64,000 nucleotides of DNA from Chromohalobacter canadensis (GCF_029544075.1 NZ_JAJQJH010000003.1:224484-288483), one strand, 5' to 3'. Shown: positions 36,159 to 47,233, counted from the first letter of the stretch. Translations and numbers: made by a program. The notes: generated from the sequence alone by a model not told the origin.

Positions 36159-36938
36159 CTACGTAGAAGCAGACGCCACATTCTTGGGCGGCTGGGCGTC
36201 GAATGCCTGGCCTGTACGTCCCTGGCTGGCGGGCCCCATCAACCATAAATAAGTCGGCATGATATCTAGCGGTGTGCGCAATGTCGCCGGATCCTCGTCA
36301 GGATAAGCCCCTTGTCGCATGGCCGTGCGCGTCGCCCCAGGGTTGAGGGTGTTCACACGTACCGACGAAGTTGGCTCGAGTTCATCGGCCAGAACCTGCA
36401 TGAAGCCTTCCGTCGCGAATTTCGAAACCGAGTAAGCACCCCAGCGTGCGCGGCCCTTACGCCCGACGCTCGAGGAAGTCAGCACCACCGAGGCATCGCG
36501 GGATGCCTCGAGCAATGGCAGCAACGCCTGCGTCATCCAGACCGGACCGGTGACATTGACCTGCATCACCCGTTCCCAGAGTTCCGGGTCATAGTGCGCG
36601 AAAGGCGTCAATTCCCCAAGCAGGCCGGCGTTGTGCAGGAGACCGTCGAGACGTCCGAACTCACGTTCCAGTGTCTCGGCTAAATCACGATATTCCTTGA
36701 GTGTCGCCCCCTCGAAGTTGAGAGGGAAAATCGCGGGTTGCGGTCCACCGGCGGTTTCGATCTCATCGTAGACCGTTTCGAGCTTGGTTAGCGTACGCCC
36801 AACCAGTACCAGCGTGGCGCCATGCTCGGCAAAAGAGCGTGCGGCGGCACGCCCGATGCCCGACCCCGCGCCGGTCACGAGGACAACACGGCCCTCTAGC
36901 AGGTTCGCTGGCGGGTGATAATCGATATGACATTCCAT
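36159..36938 (-). CDS. Short-chain dehydrogenase, YciK-like
   Basis: A 259-residue classical SDR. The NAD(P)-binding motif is TGAGSGIGRAAA, HNAG is in LLHNAGLLGELTPF, and the active-site Ser, Tyr and Lys are in TSSSVGRKGRARWGAYSVSK. It ends with the YciK-type DIMPTYLWLMGPASQGRTGQ. Substrate unknown. In Pseudomonas the YciK homologue follows ubiG-mupP on the same strand; here it faces mupP tail to tail, 9 bases away, and instead follows cpoB by 25 bases. Confidence 0.85.
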   Translation of the reverse strand: MECHIDYHPPANLLEGRVVLVTGAGSGIGRAAARSFAEHGATLVLVGRTLTKLETVYDEIETAGGPQPAIFPLNFEGATLKEYRDLAETLEREFGRLDGLLHNAGLLGELTPFAHYDPELWERVMQVNVTGPVWMTQALLPLLEASRDASVVLTSSSVGRKGRARWGAYSVSKFATEGFMQVLADELEPTSSVRVNTLNPGATRTAMRQGAYPDEDPATLRTPLDIMPTYLWLMGPASQGRTGQAFDAQPPKNVASAST

Positions 36939-36963
36939 GACGACCCCTATCGTGCAGCATCAA

Positions 36964-37764
36964 TTAGCCTGACTGGTTAAGGAAATCCTCGGCCATGTCA
37001 GCCGCGTTGCTATCAGGATAGTCGTCGCGGACGCGCTCGAGGAGCTGTGTGCTTTCATCGGGATGGCCTTGGCGTGCTTTTAGCAATCCCAGCTTGTAGA
37101 GAGCATCCGCGACCTTGTTGCTGTTGGGATAGTCATTGATGACCGTCAGGAAAGACTCAGCGGCCGCATCCAACTGTGATTGCGCGGAATACAACTCGCC
37201 TAGCCAATAGTGCGCATTGGGGCGTAAATCGGAATTCGGGTAGTCGCTAATGAAACCTTCGAAGGCCTGGATTGCCTGATCGAACTGACGCGCCTGCACC
37301 TTCTTGAAAGCCGCCTGATAATCTTCGCGTCCTTGGTCTCCTGACGTGCCCTCTTGAGTGCTACCTGTTTGCGATTCGTTGGCACCAGCATTACCGGTGA
37401 CCGACTCGGCGACATCGCTATCGACCCCCGAAGGATCTCGAGAGGAATCAGCGCGCGACGCCATATCATTGATGCGCTTTTCAAGGTCCAGGAAACGCTC
37501 TTGCGAAAGTTTCTTCTGCTGTTCGAGCTGGTAGCGCAGCTCCTCGAGCTGACCACGCAGTTGCTTAATCTCGCGCTGGCTGTCCTGCAACTGATTGAAC
37601 AAGGCCAGATTGCCGCCACCACCGCCCGACTCTTCACGCACGGCGGTCTGGCTATAGATGCTGTTGGACTGGTCGGTCAAGTCATCGACCGAGGGTTGAG
37701 CCCATACGGACAGCGGGAGTACCAAGGCTCCCGCGCCGCACAGTCTTTTCAGACCGTGTTTCAT
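36964..37764 (-). CDS. cpoB: Cell division coordinator CpoB (YbgF)
   Basis: Periplasmic partner of TolA that links Tol-Pal constriction with peptidoglycan synthesis during division. The 266-residue protein has a signal peptide (cleaved after SVWA), then a trimerising coiled coil (about 55-100: LQDSQREIKQLRGQLEELRY). A Ser/Asp/Gly linker leads to a C-terminal TPR domain (about 150-266: DYPNSDLRPNAHYWLGELY and two more repeats). It starts 18 bases after pal. Confidence 0.94.
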   Translation of the reverse strand: MKHGLKRLCGAGALVLPLSVWAQPSVDDLTDQSNSIYSQTAVREESGGGGGNLALFNQLQDSQREIKQLRGQLEELRYQLEQQKKLSQERFLDLEKRINDMASRADSSRDPSGVDSDVAESVTGNAGANESQTGSTQEGTSGDQGREDYQAAFKKVQARQFDQAIQAFEGFISDYPNSDLRPNAHYWLGELYSAQSQLDAAAESFLTVINDYPNSNKVADALYKLGLLKARQGHPDESTQLLERVRDDYPDSNAADMAEDFLNQSG

Positions 37765-37782
37765 ACCTGACTCCGGCGACGT

Positions 37783-38316
37783 TTAGTAGGAAAAGACGAC
37801 GCGGCGATTCTGGGCGTACGACTCTTCATCGTGGCCACGTGCCGCAGGACGCTCTTCACCGTAGCTGACAATTTCGACTTGTGACGACGAAACGCCTTCC
37901 ACGTTCAGATATTGTTCGACGGCTTGCGCACGACGTTCACCCAAGCCCAGGTTGTACTCGCGGGTGCCACGCTCGTCGGCATGCCCTTCCAGGACGACAT
38001 CGGTGTTGGGGTGGTTCTTGAGATAGCGAGCATGCGCTTCGAGTACCGACTCGAATTCCGGACGAATGGTGTCGCGGTCGAAAGCGAAGTAGATGGTGCG
38101 CTCTTCGGGGATGGCGTTGCGGTCGCTCATCTCGCTGCCAGAGGTGCCTTGTCCACTTTCCATGCCTTGGCTGGAGGCGGAACCTGAACCAGTGGCGCCG
38201 GTTCCAGACGTACCATCCATGCTGCCATCTTGGGTGCCACCAGTGCTGGAACAACCCGCGAGGACGGCAAGTGAAATGGCGACGGCGAGGCCTTGGGCAT
38301 ATGGTTTGAATTGCAT
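37783..38316 (-). CDS. pal: Peptidoglycan-associated lipoprotein Pal
   Basis: Outer-membrane lipoprotein that binds peptidoglycan and, through TolB, completes the trans-envelope Tol-Pal system. The 177-residue protein has a lipobox LAGC (about C22), a low-complexity Gly/Ser/Thr/Met linker, and an OmpA-like domain with TIYFAFDRDTIRPEF and GHADERGTREYNLGLGERRA. The ATG at 38316 has AAGGAG upstream; the extension to 38379 enters the tolB end region and is rejected. Confidence 0.95.
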   Translation of the reverse strand: MQFKPYAQGLAVAISLAVLAGCSSTGGTQDGSMDGTSGTGATGSGSASSQGMESGQGTSGSEMSDRNAIPEERTIYFAFDRDTIRPEFESVLEAHARYLKNHPNTDVVLEGHADERGTREYNLGLGERRAQAVEQYLNVEGVSSSQVEIVSYGEERPAARGHDEESYAQNRRVVFSY

Positions 38317-38357
38317 TGTTTTCTCCTTGCTTGGAAGTCGAATGACTCTATCGCGGT

Positions 38358-39650
38358 TTAGTCTAAAAAGGGTGACCATGCAGGTTCACGCACGTCCCCT
38401 TGCGGTGATGGCAGCCTAAAGGAAGCACTGCCATCGTCCGATACGGCCCCCAATACACCGCGGGTCCCTTCTTGCGTGGCGAAGATTACCATGGTGCCAT
38501 TCGGTGCGACACTGGGGGATTCATCCCAGTTGGAATCGGTGAGGACCGTCATGCGATCGGTATCCAGATCCTGACGAGCAATGTGGAAACCGTCGTCGTC
38601 GCGGGTCACCATAAATATCGCATCACCTTCCGGATTGAAACGGCCACGTGAATTATAGTTGCCGGTGAAGGTGATCCGCTGGACTTGCTCATCACCCAAG
38701 TTGTAACGATAGATCTGGGGATTGCCGCTACGGTCGGAAGTGAAAATCAGGCTACGGCCGTCCGGCGCCCACTCGGGTTCGGTGTCGATCGCATCGCTAT
38801 GTGTCAGGCGCGTGAGATTCCGCGAGCCTAAATCCATGACGTAGATCTCCGGCTGGCCATCCTTGGAAAGCGACATTGCCAACTTGCGTCCATCCGGTGA
38901 CCACGCCGGTGCACCGTTGATTCCTTCGAAGGAGGTCAGCTGGATACGCTGCCCTGTCGAAAGGTTCTGGACATAGATGGAGGGCCGCCCCGTCTCGAAC
39001 GAGACATAGGCCAGCTTGCGACCGTCCGGTGACCACGCCGGTGACATGATGGGCTCATCTGAGGAGAGAATCTCTTGGTTGTTGTGCCCGTCGGAATCGG
39101 CGATGTTCAAAGTATATTTGATGTTGTCATCGACGCCATTGGCCGTGACATAGGCGATGCTCGTAGAGAAAGCGCCACGAATTCCGGTGATCTCTTCAAA
39201 GATCTGATCGCTGATATAGTGCGCGCTGTCGCGCAGTTGATCCCGGCTGGCGGTTACGACCTCGCCGAGCATACGGTCTTCGCCATTAACGTCGAGAAGC
39301 TCATACTGAATGCGGTACTGGCCATTCTGGCCTTGGTTCTCGACCTTGCCCACCACCAGGTAGTCGCTATTCAACTGCTGCCAATCTTGATAGTAAACAT
39401 CATCACTGCTACTGGGCCGGGAAATCAGCGAATCTCGCGACAATGGTTTGAAACGACCGCTGCGCTCCAGGTCGTTGCCGACGATACGCGAGATCTCTTG
39501 CGGTAGTTTATCCCCTCCTTCCATCGGCACGATGGCAATGGGGATAGCCTGATCGCTGCCCTTGGTGATTTCAATGGTCAACTCGGCATGCGCCATGCCG
39601 GCACACAACATCATCAGCAGCGCGGCTGTCCAAAGCTTGAATCGTTTCAT
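38358..39650 (-). CDS. tolB: Tol-Pal system protein TolB
   Basis: Periplasmic beta-propeller protein that shuttles between Pal and TolA. The 430-residue protein has a signal peptide (cleaved after GMAHA), an N-terminal alpha/beta domain (about 25-165), and a six-bladed propeller with repeated [30 protein letters not shown] and similar motifs. Start codon and the tolA stop share one base (TGATG type), so the two are coupled. Confidence 0.96.
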   Translation of the reverse strand: MKRFKLWTAALLMMLCAGMAHAELTIEITKGSDQAIPIAIVPMEGGDKLPQEISRIVGNDLERSGRFKPLSRDSLISRPSSSDDVYYQDWQQLNSDYLVVGKVENQGQNGQYRIQYELLDVNGEDRMLGEVVTASRDQLRDSAHYISDQIFEEITGIRGAFSTSIAYVTANGVDDNIKYTLNIADSDGHNNQEILSSDEPIMSPAWSPDGRKLAYVSFETGRPSIYVQNLSTGQRIQLTSFEGINGAPAWSPDGRKLAMSLSKDGQPEIYVMDLGSRNLTRLTHSDAIDTEPEWAPDGRSLIFTSDRSGNPQIYRYNLGDEQVQRITFTGNYNSRGRFNPEGDAIFMVTRDDDGFHIARQDLDTDRMTVLTDSNWDESPSVAPNGTMVIFATQEGTRGVLGAVSDDGSASFRLPSPQGDVREPAWSPFLD

Positions 39651-40624
39651 CAGCGGATGTCCTCTGGGTTGAAGTCCAGATTGAATTCACGGAACTGACC
39701 TTTTACCGAAGCGTCGAGTTCGCGCATCTCACGGAATGGCGCCGCCTTTTCGACGGCATTGATCACGGAATGGTCGAAAGTGGAATTGCCACTGCTTTGA
39801 GTGATCGTGGCGCTTACCAGTTCGCCAGTGGGCAGTAACTGGATTCGCACGATGGCGCGTAATTCCGAAGAGGCACTGGAAGGTACATTCCAACTTTGTT
39901 CGACGTATCGGCGAACCAGGTTCTTGAAGCCATTGGCAGCTTCGCTGGCCTGTCTGGCGTTAGCAATGGATTGTTCTTCATCACTGATCATGCTGTCCAG
40001 TGATGAGTTATTGGCCTGAGCTGCCCTTTCGGCGAGCTCTTGCTGGCGCTTCCGCTCGGCCTCTGCTTGACGCTTCCTTTCAGCTTCGGCTTCTGCCTGA
40101 CGCTTCCGCTCGGCTTCGGCTTCTGCCTGGCGTTTCCGCTCAGCTTCGGCTTCTGCCTGGCGTTTCCGCTCAGCTTCGGCTTCTGCCTGGCGTTTCCGCT
40201 CGGCTTCGGCTTCTGCCTGGCGCTTCAGTTCTGCCTCGGCTTCGGCTCGCTGTTCTGCTGCGCGTTGCGCTTCTTCCTGCAAGCGCTGCGCCTCGGCTTT
40301 GGCTTCTTCCAATGCGCTATCCGTTACCTCGGCGTCGCTATCGGACGCTAGCTCCTCGGGCGATTCTGAAGGTGCCGATTCTTCGGGTTCCGGCGCATCC
40401 TCTTCTTCTGGCTGGGAAGCGGGCGGAGTGGAATCTTCGGTCTGCTGGGGCTGGTCCGTCGCCGTTTCAGCGCGGACGAGCGTCGCCTGGACTACCGATG
40501 AAGAAGTTGGGTCGGACTCGCTTTCAGGCCACTTGATGATGGTGAGCATCAGCGCCACAATATGCACGCCAATGGCCAGCAACACCGGCCAGCCATAGCC
40601 TACACGGCGTTCACGTTTCGCCAT
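39650..40624 (-). CDS. tolA: Tol-Pal system protein TolA
   Basis: Inner-membrane energy-coupling protein of the Tol system, 324 residues. The membrane helix is at about 12-28 ([17 protein letters not shown]). A long acidic then basic helical domain II spans about 60-215, and a C-terminal domain III (about 220-324: [20 protein letters not shown]) contacts TolB and Pal. Domain II includes nearly identical 10-residue repeats of the [10 protein letters not shown] type encoded by 30-bp DNA repeats. Sits between tolR and tolB. Confidence 0.93.
   Translation of the reverse strand: MAKRERRVGYGWPVLLAIGVHIVALMLTIIKWPESESDPTSSSVVQATLVRAETATDQPQQTEDSTPPASQPEEEDAPEPEESAPSESPEELASDSDAEVTDSALEEAKAEAQRLQEEAQRAAEQRAEAEAELKRQAEAEAERKRQAEAEAERKRQAEAEAERKRQAEAEAERKRQAEAEAERKRQAEAERKRQQELAERAAQANNSSLDSMISDEEQSIANARQASEAANGFKNLVRRYVEQSWNVPSSASSELRAIVRIQLLPTGELVSATITQSSGNSTFDHSVINAVEKAAPFREMRELDASVKGQFREFNLDFNPEDIR
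40051..40230. repeat. 30-bp tandem repeats inside tolA
   Basis: About six units of 30 bp, of which the middle five are near identical, encoding the alanine/glutamate/lysine/arginine helix of TolA domain II. Copy number is likely to vary between strains without shifting frame. Confidence 0.85.
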
Positions 40625-40633
40625 GTCGATGCC

Positions 40634-41074
40634 TCACTCTTCACCGCCGGAAGGGGGTTCGGAAATCAGTCCGACATTGCCCACTCCCGAACCTTGCAGC
40701 GTACTCATCAACGTCACGATCTGGCCGTAGGCGACATTACGATCGCCACGCACCATGACTGGTGTGTTCGCATTGCGGCTCAGCATGGCCTTGACCTTTT
40801 CCCCGAGTTCATCGAGGGCGACGGGGGTCTCTTCGTCTCCCAGAGAAATGTAATACTGCCCTTCACGGTCCACCGACACGATCAGTGGTTCTTGCTCCTC
40901 GGTATCGATGGGATCGGACGACACCTGTGGTAGTTCGACATCGACCCCCTGATTGAGCATGGGGGCGGTGATCATGAAGATCACCAACAGCACCAGCATC
41001 ACATCGATGAACGGCACGACATTGATCTCGCCCATCGGCTTGCGCCGCTGGCGATGATGATAAGATCCGTACAT
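40634..41074 (-). CDS. tolR: Tol-Pal system protein TolR
   Basis: ExbD-family inner-membrane stator protein that with TolQ uses the proton gradient to energise TolA. The 146-residue protein has one membrane helix, [20 protein letters not shown], containing the essential aspartate (D24) in the FIDVMLVL motif, and a periplasmic domain. The ATG at 41074 has GGGAGGAAG upstream. It starts 10 bases after tolQ. Confidence 0.94.
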   Translation of the reverse strand: MYGSYHHRQRRKPMGEINVVPFIDVMLVLLVIFMITAPMLNQGVDVELPQVSSDPIDTEEQEPLIVSVDREGQYYISLGDEETPVALDELGEKVKAMLSRNANTPVMVRGDRNVAYGQIVTLMSTLQGSGVGNVGLISEPPSGGEE

Positions 41075-41084
41075 GCTTCCTCCC

Positions 41085-41774
41085 TCAGGATGCCTCGCGT
41101 TCGCTGCGCCCCTGCAGGTTACGGTGCAGGATGGCGTGGAATTCCTCGGCGAAGTTTTCATATTTGCCGAGCAAGCGTCCCGCATGGGCGGATAGTCGGT
41201 TGTAGAAGATCACAGCGGGAATAGCGGCAAACAGCCCCATGGCCGTGGCGACCAATGCCTCCGCGATCCAGGGCGCGACGGTGGACAGCGTCGCCTGCTG
41301 AGCCATCGACAAACTTTGGAATGACCCCATGATGCCCCATACGGTACCGAACAGGCCGATGTAAGGGCTTGCCGAAGCGACCGTGGCGAGGAAAGTGAGG
41401 TGCAGCTGGAGGCGGTCTTCTTCACGTGAAAGCGCGACGCGCTGACCACGTTGCACGCCTTCGAGCACCGCATCGGTACTGTGGGTCTTGGGCATTAGAC
41501 GATTGAATTCGCGAAAACCGGAGCGAAAAACGTGCTCCGCACCGCGGGATTCTTGTTCAGCGGGCAGGTCGCGATAGAGCTCGTTGAGATCGACGCCGGA
41601 CCAGAAGTGATCTTCGAAATCTCGATACGCCTTTTCGGCGCGACGCAGCGCGATGCTGCGCTGGAAAATTATGATCCATGAGGCTATTGAGGCAGCCAGG
41701 AGCAGGAGCATGACCAGTTGAACGATCAGGCTAGCGTTCATGATCAGATGCGGAATGGACATGGAGTCGTTCAC
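41085..41774 (-). CDS. tolQ: Tol-Pal system protein TolQ
   Basis: ExbB-family stator with three membrane helices, 229 residues: helix 1 at about 13-36, helices 2 and 3 at about 135-160 and 165-190 ([13 protein letters not shown] and [15 protein letters not shown]). Together with TolR it forms the proton channel that drives TolA. Follows ybgC by 39 bases. Confidence 0.95.
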   Translation of the reverse strand: MNDSMSIPHLIMNASLIVQLVMLLLLAASIASWIIIFQRSIALRRAEKAYRDFEDHFWSGVDLNELYRDLPAEQESRGAEHVFRSGFREFNRLMPKTHSTDAVLEGVQRGQRVALSREEDRLQLHLTFLATVASASPYIGLFGTVWGIMGSFQSLSMAQQATLSTVAPWIAEALVATAMGLFAAIPAVIFYNRLSAHAGRLLGKYENFAEEFHAILHRNLQGRSEREAS

Positions 41775-41813
41775 GGCAGTCCTCGTGTCGCTTGAGAGTT
41801 CGTTTCGCTTGGT

Positions 41814-42209
41814 TTATCCGTGCATTAGCGGCTGCAGCGCATCCGGCCAACGCAAAGGTTTAAGCCGAGAAGCATCGAGGCAGACGATGTCTACCCGGGC
41901 CTCGCACAGTCGTTCCCCGCGACGTGTCACTGTCTGGGCGAAGGTCGCGCGGCAGGCAGTTGAGTCGACGACGTCCGCCGAGATGTGCAGCTCGTCGTCG
42001 AGGTGGGCGGGTTTGGCATAACGGCATTCCAATTGATGCACGACTAGTTGGATACCCTGTGCGAGCAAGTCGCGCTGGGTTAGGCCGTGGTGGTTTAGCC
42101 ACTCGCTGCGTGCCCGCTCCATGTATTTTAGATAGTTGACATAATAGACGATGCCGCCGGCGTCGGTGTCTTCGATGTAAACCTTGAGCGTATGCGTGAA
42201 ACCGCTCAT
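41814..42209 (-). CDS. ybgC: Acyl-CoA thioesterase YbgC
   Basis: Hot-dog-fold thioesterase of the Tol-Pal cluster, 131 residues. The family active-site motif [22 protein letters not shown] includes the catalytic aspartate in DTDAGG. Its start overlaps the ruvB stop by 4 bases. Exact substrate in vivo unknown; it acts on short acyl-CoA or acyl-ACP in relatives. Confidence 0.93.
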   Translation of the reverse strand: MSGFTHTLKVYIEDTDAGGIVYYVNYLKYMERARSEWLNHHGLTQRDLLAQGIQLVVHQLECRYAKPAHLDDELHISADVVDSTACRATFAQTVTRRGERLCEARVDIVCLDASRLKPLRWPDALQPLMHG

Positions 42210-43261
42210 CCATCACCCTCCTGTCGCTTTTCATCAAGCGATGACGCTACGACAACGGCATCGGTCGGCGTCAGGCCGAAGTGTTCGTAAGCCAGACGTG
42301 TGACCACACGTCCACGCGCGGTGCGCATCATGAACCCCTGTTGGATCAGGTACGGTTCTAGGACATCCTCGATCGTGTCGCGTTCCTCGCTGATAGCGGC
42401 CGCCAGGCTGTCGACGCCGACCGGGCCGCCATCGAACTTCTCGATCATCGCCATCAATAGGCGTCGGTCCATGTGATCAAGCCCATGGCGGTCGACATGC
42501 AGCATGTTGAGAGCTTGATCGGCAATTTCTTCGTTCAGGCGACCATCACCACGCACTTCGGCGAAGTCGCGCACGCGCCGAAGCAGACGGTTGGCGATAC
42601 GCGGTGTGCCGCGCGCGCGGCGGGCAATTTCGGCCGCACCTTCACGGTCGGCCTCGACCCCCAACAAATGCGCCGAACGCACTACGATCTCGGTCAATTC
42701 GTCGACCGCATAGAATTCCAGCCGTTGCACGATACCGAAACGATCACGCAGCGGCGATGTGAGCAGTCCCGCACGCGTGGTAGCGCCCACCAGGGTGAAA
42801 GCAGGCAAGTCGAGTTTGATGGAACGCGCGGCGGGGCCTTCGCCGATCATGATATCGAGCTGATAATCCTCCATCGCCGGATACAGCACCTCTTCCACCG
42901 AGGCGGGAAGGCGATGGATCTCGTCGATGAACAGCACATCACCGGCTTGCAGATTGGTGAGCATGGCAGCGAGGTCGCCGGCGCGCTCGAGTACGGGGCC
43001 GGAAGTCGATTTGATATCGACCTCCATCTCGGCGGCGATGATATTGGCCAACGTGGTCTTGCCAAGGCCAGGCGGCCCGAAGATCAGGGTATGATCGAGG
43101 CTATCGCTGCGCTGACGGGCCGCGCTGATGAAGATATCCATCTGCTCGCGTACGCGGGGCTGACCGATGTATTCGGTAAGCCGCTGCGGACGGATGGCAT
43201 GATCCACGTGCACCTCGCTTCCCTGAGGTTGCGCCGCGATTAGACGGTCGGTATCGATCAT
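42206..43261 (-). CDS. ruvB: Holliday junction branch migration ATPase RuvB
   Basis: Hexameric AAA+ motor that drives branch migration with RuvA. The 351-residue protein has the N-terminal [18 protein letters not shown], Walker [12 protein letters not shown], Walker [10 protein letters not shown], sensor TTRAG and the arginine-finger region. The C-terminal winged helix has [17 protein letters not shown]. It starts 9 bases after ruvA and overlaps ybgC. Confidence 0.97.
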   Translation of the reverse strand: MIDTDRLIAAQPQGSEVHVDHAIRPQRLTEYIGQPRVREQMDIFISAARQRSDSLDHTLIFGPPGLGKTTLANIIAAEMEVDIKSTSGPVLERAGDLAAMLTNLQAGDVLFIDEIHRLPASVEEVLYPAMEDYQLDIMIGEGPAARSIKLDLPAFTLVGATTRAGLLTSPLRDRFGIVQRLEFYAVDELTEIVVRSAHLLGVEADREGAAEIARRARGTPRIANRLLRRVRDFAEVRGDGRLNEEIADQALNMLHVDRHGLDHMDRRLLMAMIEKFDGGPVGVDSLAAAISEERDTIEDVLEPYLIQQGFMMRTARGRVVTRLAYEHFGLTPTDAVVVASSLDEKRQEGDG

Positions 43262-43270
43262 TCGCGGTCC

Positions 43271-43885
43271 TTAACCTGCCATCTTGCGTGTCAGGGCGGC
43301 TTTGATCAGGCCTTCCGTGGAGAGGCTATCGTCCAGCCCGGACAGCATGCGCGAGGCTTCGGTAGGTTTGTAGCCCAAGGCGACGAGGGCCGATTCCGCA
43401 TCGGCGAAAGGATCGGCCGCAGGTGCTGCGGGTGAGGCACCCAACTCAAGAGCATGCAGTCCGTTTTTCTGCTCGAGCTGCCAATGGGGGAAGCGGTCAC
43501 GCATTTCCACGACCAATCGATCGGCGGTTTTCTTGCCGACGCCGGGGAGACGTGTCAGAGCCTTGCTGTCGTCTTCCATGACGCAGCGGATGAAGGCTTC
43601 CTGATCCATGCCGGAGAGAATCGCCAAGGCTAGCTTGGGCCCTACCCCGTTGACCTTGATCAGCGCGCGAAAAAGTTGACGTTCTTCGCCGCGGGCGAAG
43701 CCATACAGTAAATGCGCGTCCTCGCGAACCGCCATATGCGTGTGGAGTTGAACCTCTTCGCCCACCGCCGGCAATGCCAGCAAGGTGGTCATAGAGGTCT
43801 CCAGCTCATAGCCGACGCCGCCGACATCGACGACGATCCACGGCGGTTGCTTTTCCAACAGGATGCCACGCAAGCGTCCAATCAT
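43271..43885 (-). CDS. ruvA: Holliday junction DNA-binding protein RuvA
   Basis: Tetrameric protein that holds the Holliday junction open for RuvB. The 204-residue protein has an OB-fold N-terminus (MIGRLRGILLEKQ), two helix-hairpin-helix motifs (LIKVNGVGPKLALAIL and LTRLPGVGKKTADRLVVEM), and domain III (ALVALGYKPTEASRML), which contacts RuvB. It is 80 bases after ruvC. Confidence 0.97.
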   Translation of the reverse strand: MIGRLRGILLEKQPPWIVVDVGGVGYELETSMTTLLALPAVGEEVQLHTHMAVREDAHLLYGFARGEERQLFRALIKVNGVGPKLALAILSGMDQEAFIRCVMEDDSKALTRLPGVGKKTADRLVVEMRDRFPHWQLEQKNGLHALELGASPAAPAADPFADAESALVALGYKPTEASRMLSGLDDSLSTEGLIKAALTRKMAG

Positions 43886-43965
43886 GCAGATCGAGTCCTT
43901 CGATTGACTGGGTTGACACTATACTGATCCGCCTCGCAACTGACCAGCACCCGACATGCGGCGTC

Positions 43966-44505
43966 TCAGTCGGGGCGGAAGTCGCGCCAACGCTGACGGG
44001 AACCGCTCCGCCGCCGTCCTCTCGCTGCTGACAACGAGCGGCCCTGGCGAGCATAGGCATGGGTCAAGGCGATGGCTAGTGCGTCGGCGGCATCGGCCTG
44101 TGGCGTGCCGTCGAGCCCTAGAATTGCCGTCACCATATGCTGTACTTGATCTTTGGTCCCTGCGCCAGTACCGGTGACCGCCTGCTTGATCTGGGTGGGA
44201 GCGTACTCAAAGACCTCGAGACCATGATTGGCGGCGCAGACGATGGCCGTGCCGCGTGCCTGACCCAGCTTGAGTGCGGAGTCAGCATTCTTGGACATGA
44301 AGACCTGCTCGATGGCGATTTCGTGCGGCCGATGCACGCCGATCAACTCGCCGATGCCGGCATATACCTGGGCAAGTTTCTGGGCTAGTTGGTCGCTCTT
44401 GATGCGGATGCAGCCGCTGGCGACGTAACGCGGCTTCGCCGAGGAGACATCGACGACACCGTAGCCGGTAATGCGCGACCCTGGATCGATCCCCAGCAGG
44501 ATCAT
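43966..44505 (-). CDS. ruvC: Holliday junction resolvase RuvC
   Basis: Endonuclease that cuts Holliday junctions symmetrically. The 179-residue protein has acidic catalytic residues D7 in [13 protein letters not shown], the glutamate in EIAIEQVF, and the aspartate pair in [14 protein letters not shown]. The ATG at 44505 is the family start; an open extension to 44688 overlaps yebC in another frame. C-terminal 20 residues are Arg/Ser-rich. Confidence 0.96.
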   Translation of the reverse strand: MILLGIDPGSRITGYGVVDVSSAKPRYVASGCIRIKSDQLAQKLAQVYAGIGELIGVHRPHEIAIEQVFMSKNADSALKLGQARGTAIVCAANHGLEVFEYAPTQIKQAVTGTGAGTKDQVQHMVTAILGLDGTPQADAADALAIALTHAYARQGRSLSAARGRRRSGSRQRWRDFRPD

Positions 44506-44530
44506 CGACTCATCATCTCCGTGGCGCCAC

Positions 44531-45280
44531 TCACTCGAGTTCCGCCATGACGGCATCGGAGAAATCGGCGTTGGAATAGACGTTCTGCACGTCGTCGAGG
44601 TCTTCGAGCATGTCGAATAACTTGAGGACCTTGCGCGCCGTATCCACATCGTCGATGGGGGAGTAATTATCGGGATAGGACCCGACATCGCTCGCAGAGG
44701 GCTCGATGCCCGCCTCGACTAGCGCGTCCTTGACTGCACCGAAGCCTTCCACGGAAGTCACGATCTCGAGCGTGCCGTCGTCCTGAGTGACGATGTCCTC
44801 GGGTTCGGCGGCCAGCGTGGCTTCCATGGCGGCCTCTTCGGAAGTGCCCTCCGGCAGCGTCAAACGCCCCTGCTTATGGAACATGAAGGCGACGGACCCG
44901 GACGTGCCCAAATTACCGCCGTTCTTATTGAAAGCGTGACGCACCTCGGAGACCGTGCGATTGCGGTTGTCGGTCATGCATTCGACCATCACCGCGACGC
45001 CTTCGGGACCGTAGCCCTCATAGACGGTTTCCTCCATCTCGTCGCCGTCGTTATTGCCGGCGCCGCGCTCGATGGCGCGCTGGATGGTGTCCTTGGTCAT
45101 GTTGTTGGACAGCGCCTTGTCGATGGCGGCGCGCAGGCGGGGGTTGTCCGCTACCTCACCGCCGCCCTGCCGGGAGGCAACCGTCAGTTCACGGATCAGC
45201 TTGCTGAAAATCTTACCGCGTTTGGCATCCTGGGCGGCTTTGCGGTGCTTGATGTTCGCCCATTTACTATGGCCTGCCAT
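44531..45280 (-). CDS. yebC: YebC/PmpR family protein (TACO1 homologue)
   Basis: A 249-residue protein of the YebC family, described as a DNA-binding regulator in some bacteria and as a factor that helps ribosomes through proline stretches in others. It begins [20 protein letters not shown], the family signature, and contains [19 protein letters not shown]. It lies 102 bases behind aspS and 25 bases ahead of ruvC, its common place in proteobacteria. Confidence 0.95.
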   Translation of the reverse strand: MAGHSKWANIKHRKAAQDAKRGKIFSKLIRELTVASRQGGGEVADNPRLRAAIDKALSNNMTKDTIQRAIERGAGNNDGDEMEETVYEGYGPEGVAVMVECMTDNRNRTVSEVRHAFNKNGGNLGTSGSVAFMFHKQGRLTLPEGTSEEAAMEATLAAEPEDIVTQDDGTLEIVTSVEGFGAVKDALVEAGIEPSASDVGSYPDNYSPIDDVDTARKVLKLFDMLEDLDDVQNVYSNADFSDAVMAELE

Positions 45281-45382
45281 GTCGACGTCACTCCTTGAAA
45301 AAACAGGCGTTCGCGTTTGCAGGACACCCGGCGCCGAGGTGACGCCGGGAAAACGAGAAGAACGTGGGGCAAGCGGCGCGCG

Positions 45383-47167
45383 TCAGGCCTCGCCGTTGCC
45401 ACCTTGCTGCGCCTTCTGACGCAAGCGAATGTTGAGCTCCTTGAGCTGATCGGCGCTGACCTCGCCCGGAGCGTCGGTCATCAGGCAGGCGGCACTCTGC
45501 GTCTTGGGGAAGGCGATCACTTCGCGGATCGTCTTGGCGCCGCTCATCAGCATGACCAGACGGTCGAGGCCGAAGGCCAGGCCACCATGAGGCGGCGCGC
45601 CAAACCGGAGGGCATCGAGCAGGAAGCCGAACTTCTCCTCGGCTTCTTCCTCGCCGATACCCAACACTTCGAAGACCGCCCGCTGCATCGCCTGATCGTG
45701 AATACGGATGGAACCACCGCCCAGCTCGGTGCCGTTCAGAACCATGTCGTAGGCACGCGATAGCGCATTGGCGGGATCTGCCTTGAACGCCTCCGGTGAG
45801 CTCGACGGCGCGGTGAACGGATGGTGCAAGGCGGCCAAGCGGCCGGCGTCGTCAGCTTCGAACATGGGGAAGTCGACGACCCACAGCGGCGCCCACTCCT
45901 GCGTATACAGATCGAGGTCTTCGCCCAACTTGACGCGCAGAGCGCCCAGCGCCTCATTGACGATACGTGCCTTGTCGGCACCGAAGAAGATGATGTCGCC
46001 ATCCTCGGCGCCTACCCGATCGAGCAATGACTCGATGATACCTTCCATGAACTTGACGATCGGCGACTGCAGCCCTTCGATACCTTTGGCGCGTTCGTTG
46101 ACCTTGATCCAGGCCAGTCCCTTGGCACCGTAGATGTTGACGAAATCGGTGTAGGCATCGATTTCCTTGCGCGACAGCTTGGCGCCACCGGTGACCTTGA
46201 GCGCTGCAACACGCCCGTCATCGGCTTTGGCCGGACCGGAGAACACCTTGAAGTCGACATCGCGCATCAGGTCGTTGACATCGATCAGCTCGAGCGGGAT
46301 ACGCAGGTCGGGTTTGTCCGAACCGTAACGGTTCATCGCCTCACTGTACGGCATCTTGGGGAACGCCGGCAGGCTGACATCGAGCACGTCCTGGAACAGC
46401 TGACGAATCATGTCCTCGGTCAAGGACATGATGTCGCTTTCCTCGACGAACGAGGCTTCCAGGTCGATCTGGGTGAACTCGGGTTGGCGATCGGCACGCA
46501 GATCTTCGTCGCGGAAGCACTTGGCGATCTGGTAATAGCGGTCGAAGCCCGACACCATCAATAGCTGCTTGAACAGCTGCGGTGACTGCGGCAAGGCGAA
46601 GAACTCACCCGGATGCGTGCGGCTCGGCACCAGGTAATCACGAGCCCCTTCCGGCGTGGCACGTGTCAAAATCGGCGTCTCGATATCCAGAAAACCTTGG
46701 GATTCGAGATACGCGCGCACGCTATGTGTGATCCGCGAACGCAGCCGCAGTTTGTCGATCATCTCCGGGCGACGCAGATCGATGTAACGATGCTTGAGAC
46801 GAGTCTCTTCGCCGACCTTGCCATGCTCGTCGAGCTGGAACGGGGGCGTGGCCGCCGTGTTGAGCACTTCGACGTTTGATGCCAGCACCTCGATCATGCC
46901 GGTGGGCATGTTGGGGTTCTGGGTACCTTCGGGGCGCAGGCGAATGCGTCCGCGAATGCGCAGTACAAACTCGTTGCGGGCACGATCGGCATTGGCGAAT
47001 GCCTCGGGAGTATCGGGATCGACCACGACCTGGGCGATACCATCGCGGTCGCGCAAATCGAGGAAAATCACTCCCCCATGGTCGCGACGGCGATGTACCC
47101 AGCCACAGAGTGCGACTTCCTGATCCACCTGGGTTTCGTTCAATTGACCGCAATAGTGACTGCGCAT
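45383..47167 (-). CDS. aspS: Aspartyl-tRNA synthetase
   Basis: Charges tRNA-Asp. The 594-residue bacterial-type class II synthetase has an N-terminal OB-fold (about 1-105: [20 protein letters not shown]). The catalytic core includes motif 2 [18 protein letters not shown], and the bacterial GAD insertion lies at about 300-410. Motif 3 is [14 protein letters not shown]. Discriminating or nondiscriminating behaviour cannot be settled by eye. It follows the fmdB-like gene by 66 bases. Confidence 0.97.
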   Translation of the reverse strand: MRSHYCGQLNETQVDQEVALCGWVHRRRDHGGVIFLDLRDRDGIAQVVVDPDTPEAFANADRARNEFVLRIRGRIRLRPEGTQNPNMPTGMIEVLASNVEVLNTAATPPFQLDEHGKVGEETRLKHRYIDLRRPEMIDKLRLRSRITHSVRAYLESQGFLDIETPILTRATPEGARDYLVPSRTHPGEFFALPQSPQLFKQLLMVSGFDRYYQIAKCFRDEDLRADRQPEFTQIDLEASFVEESDIMSLTEDMIRQLFQDVLDVSLPAFPKMPYSEAMNRYGSDKPDLRIPLELIDVNDLMRDVDFKVFSGPAKADDGRVAALKVTGGAKLSRKEIDAYTDFVNIYGAKGLAWIKVNERAKGIEGLQSPIVKFMEGIIESLLDRVGAEDGDIIFFGADKARIVNEALGALRVKLGEDLDLYTQEWAPLWVVDFPMFEADDAGRLAALHHPFTAPSSSPEAFKADPANALSRAYDMVLNGTELGGGSIRIHDQAMQRAVFEVLGIGEEEAEEKFGFLLDALRFGAPPHGGLAFGLDRLVMLMSGAKTIREVIAFPKTQSAACLMTDAPGEVSADQLKELNIRLRQKAQQGGNGEA

Positions 47168-47233
47168 GTCTTATCCTGTTTCGTTGCGTATTTCATGGGG
47201 CGATTCGGCGCCGCCCGAACGGCGCCGAACACG

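Noticed and set aside
40051..40230. CRISPR-like regular 30-bp repeats
   Set aside because: Units are contiguous without spacers, lie inside tolA in frame, and encode the known TolA helical domain; no cas genes.
42473..43243. 256-codon plus-strand frame
   Set aside because: Antisense shadow of ruvB.
45302..45352. Terminator between aspS and yebC
   Set aside because: CCCGGCG/CGCCGGG stem exists, but on the transcribed strand no U-run follows and the genes are usually cotranscribed.
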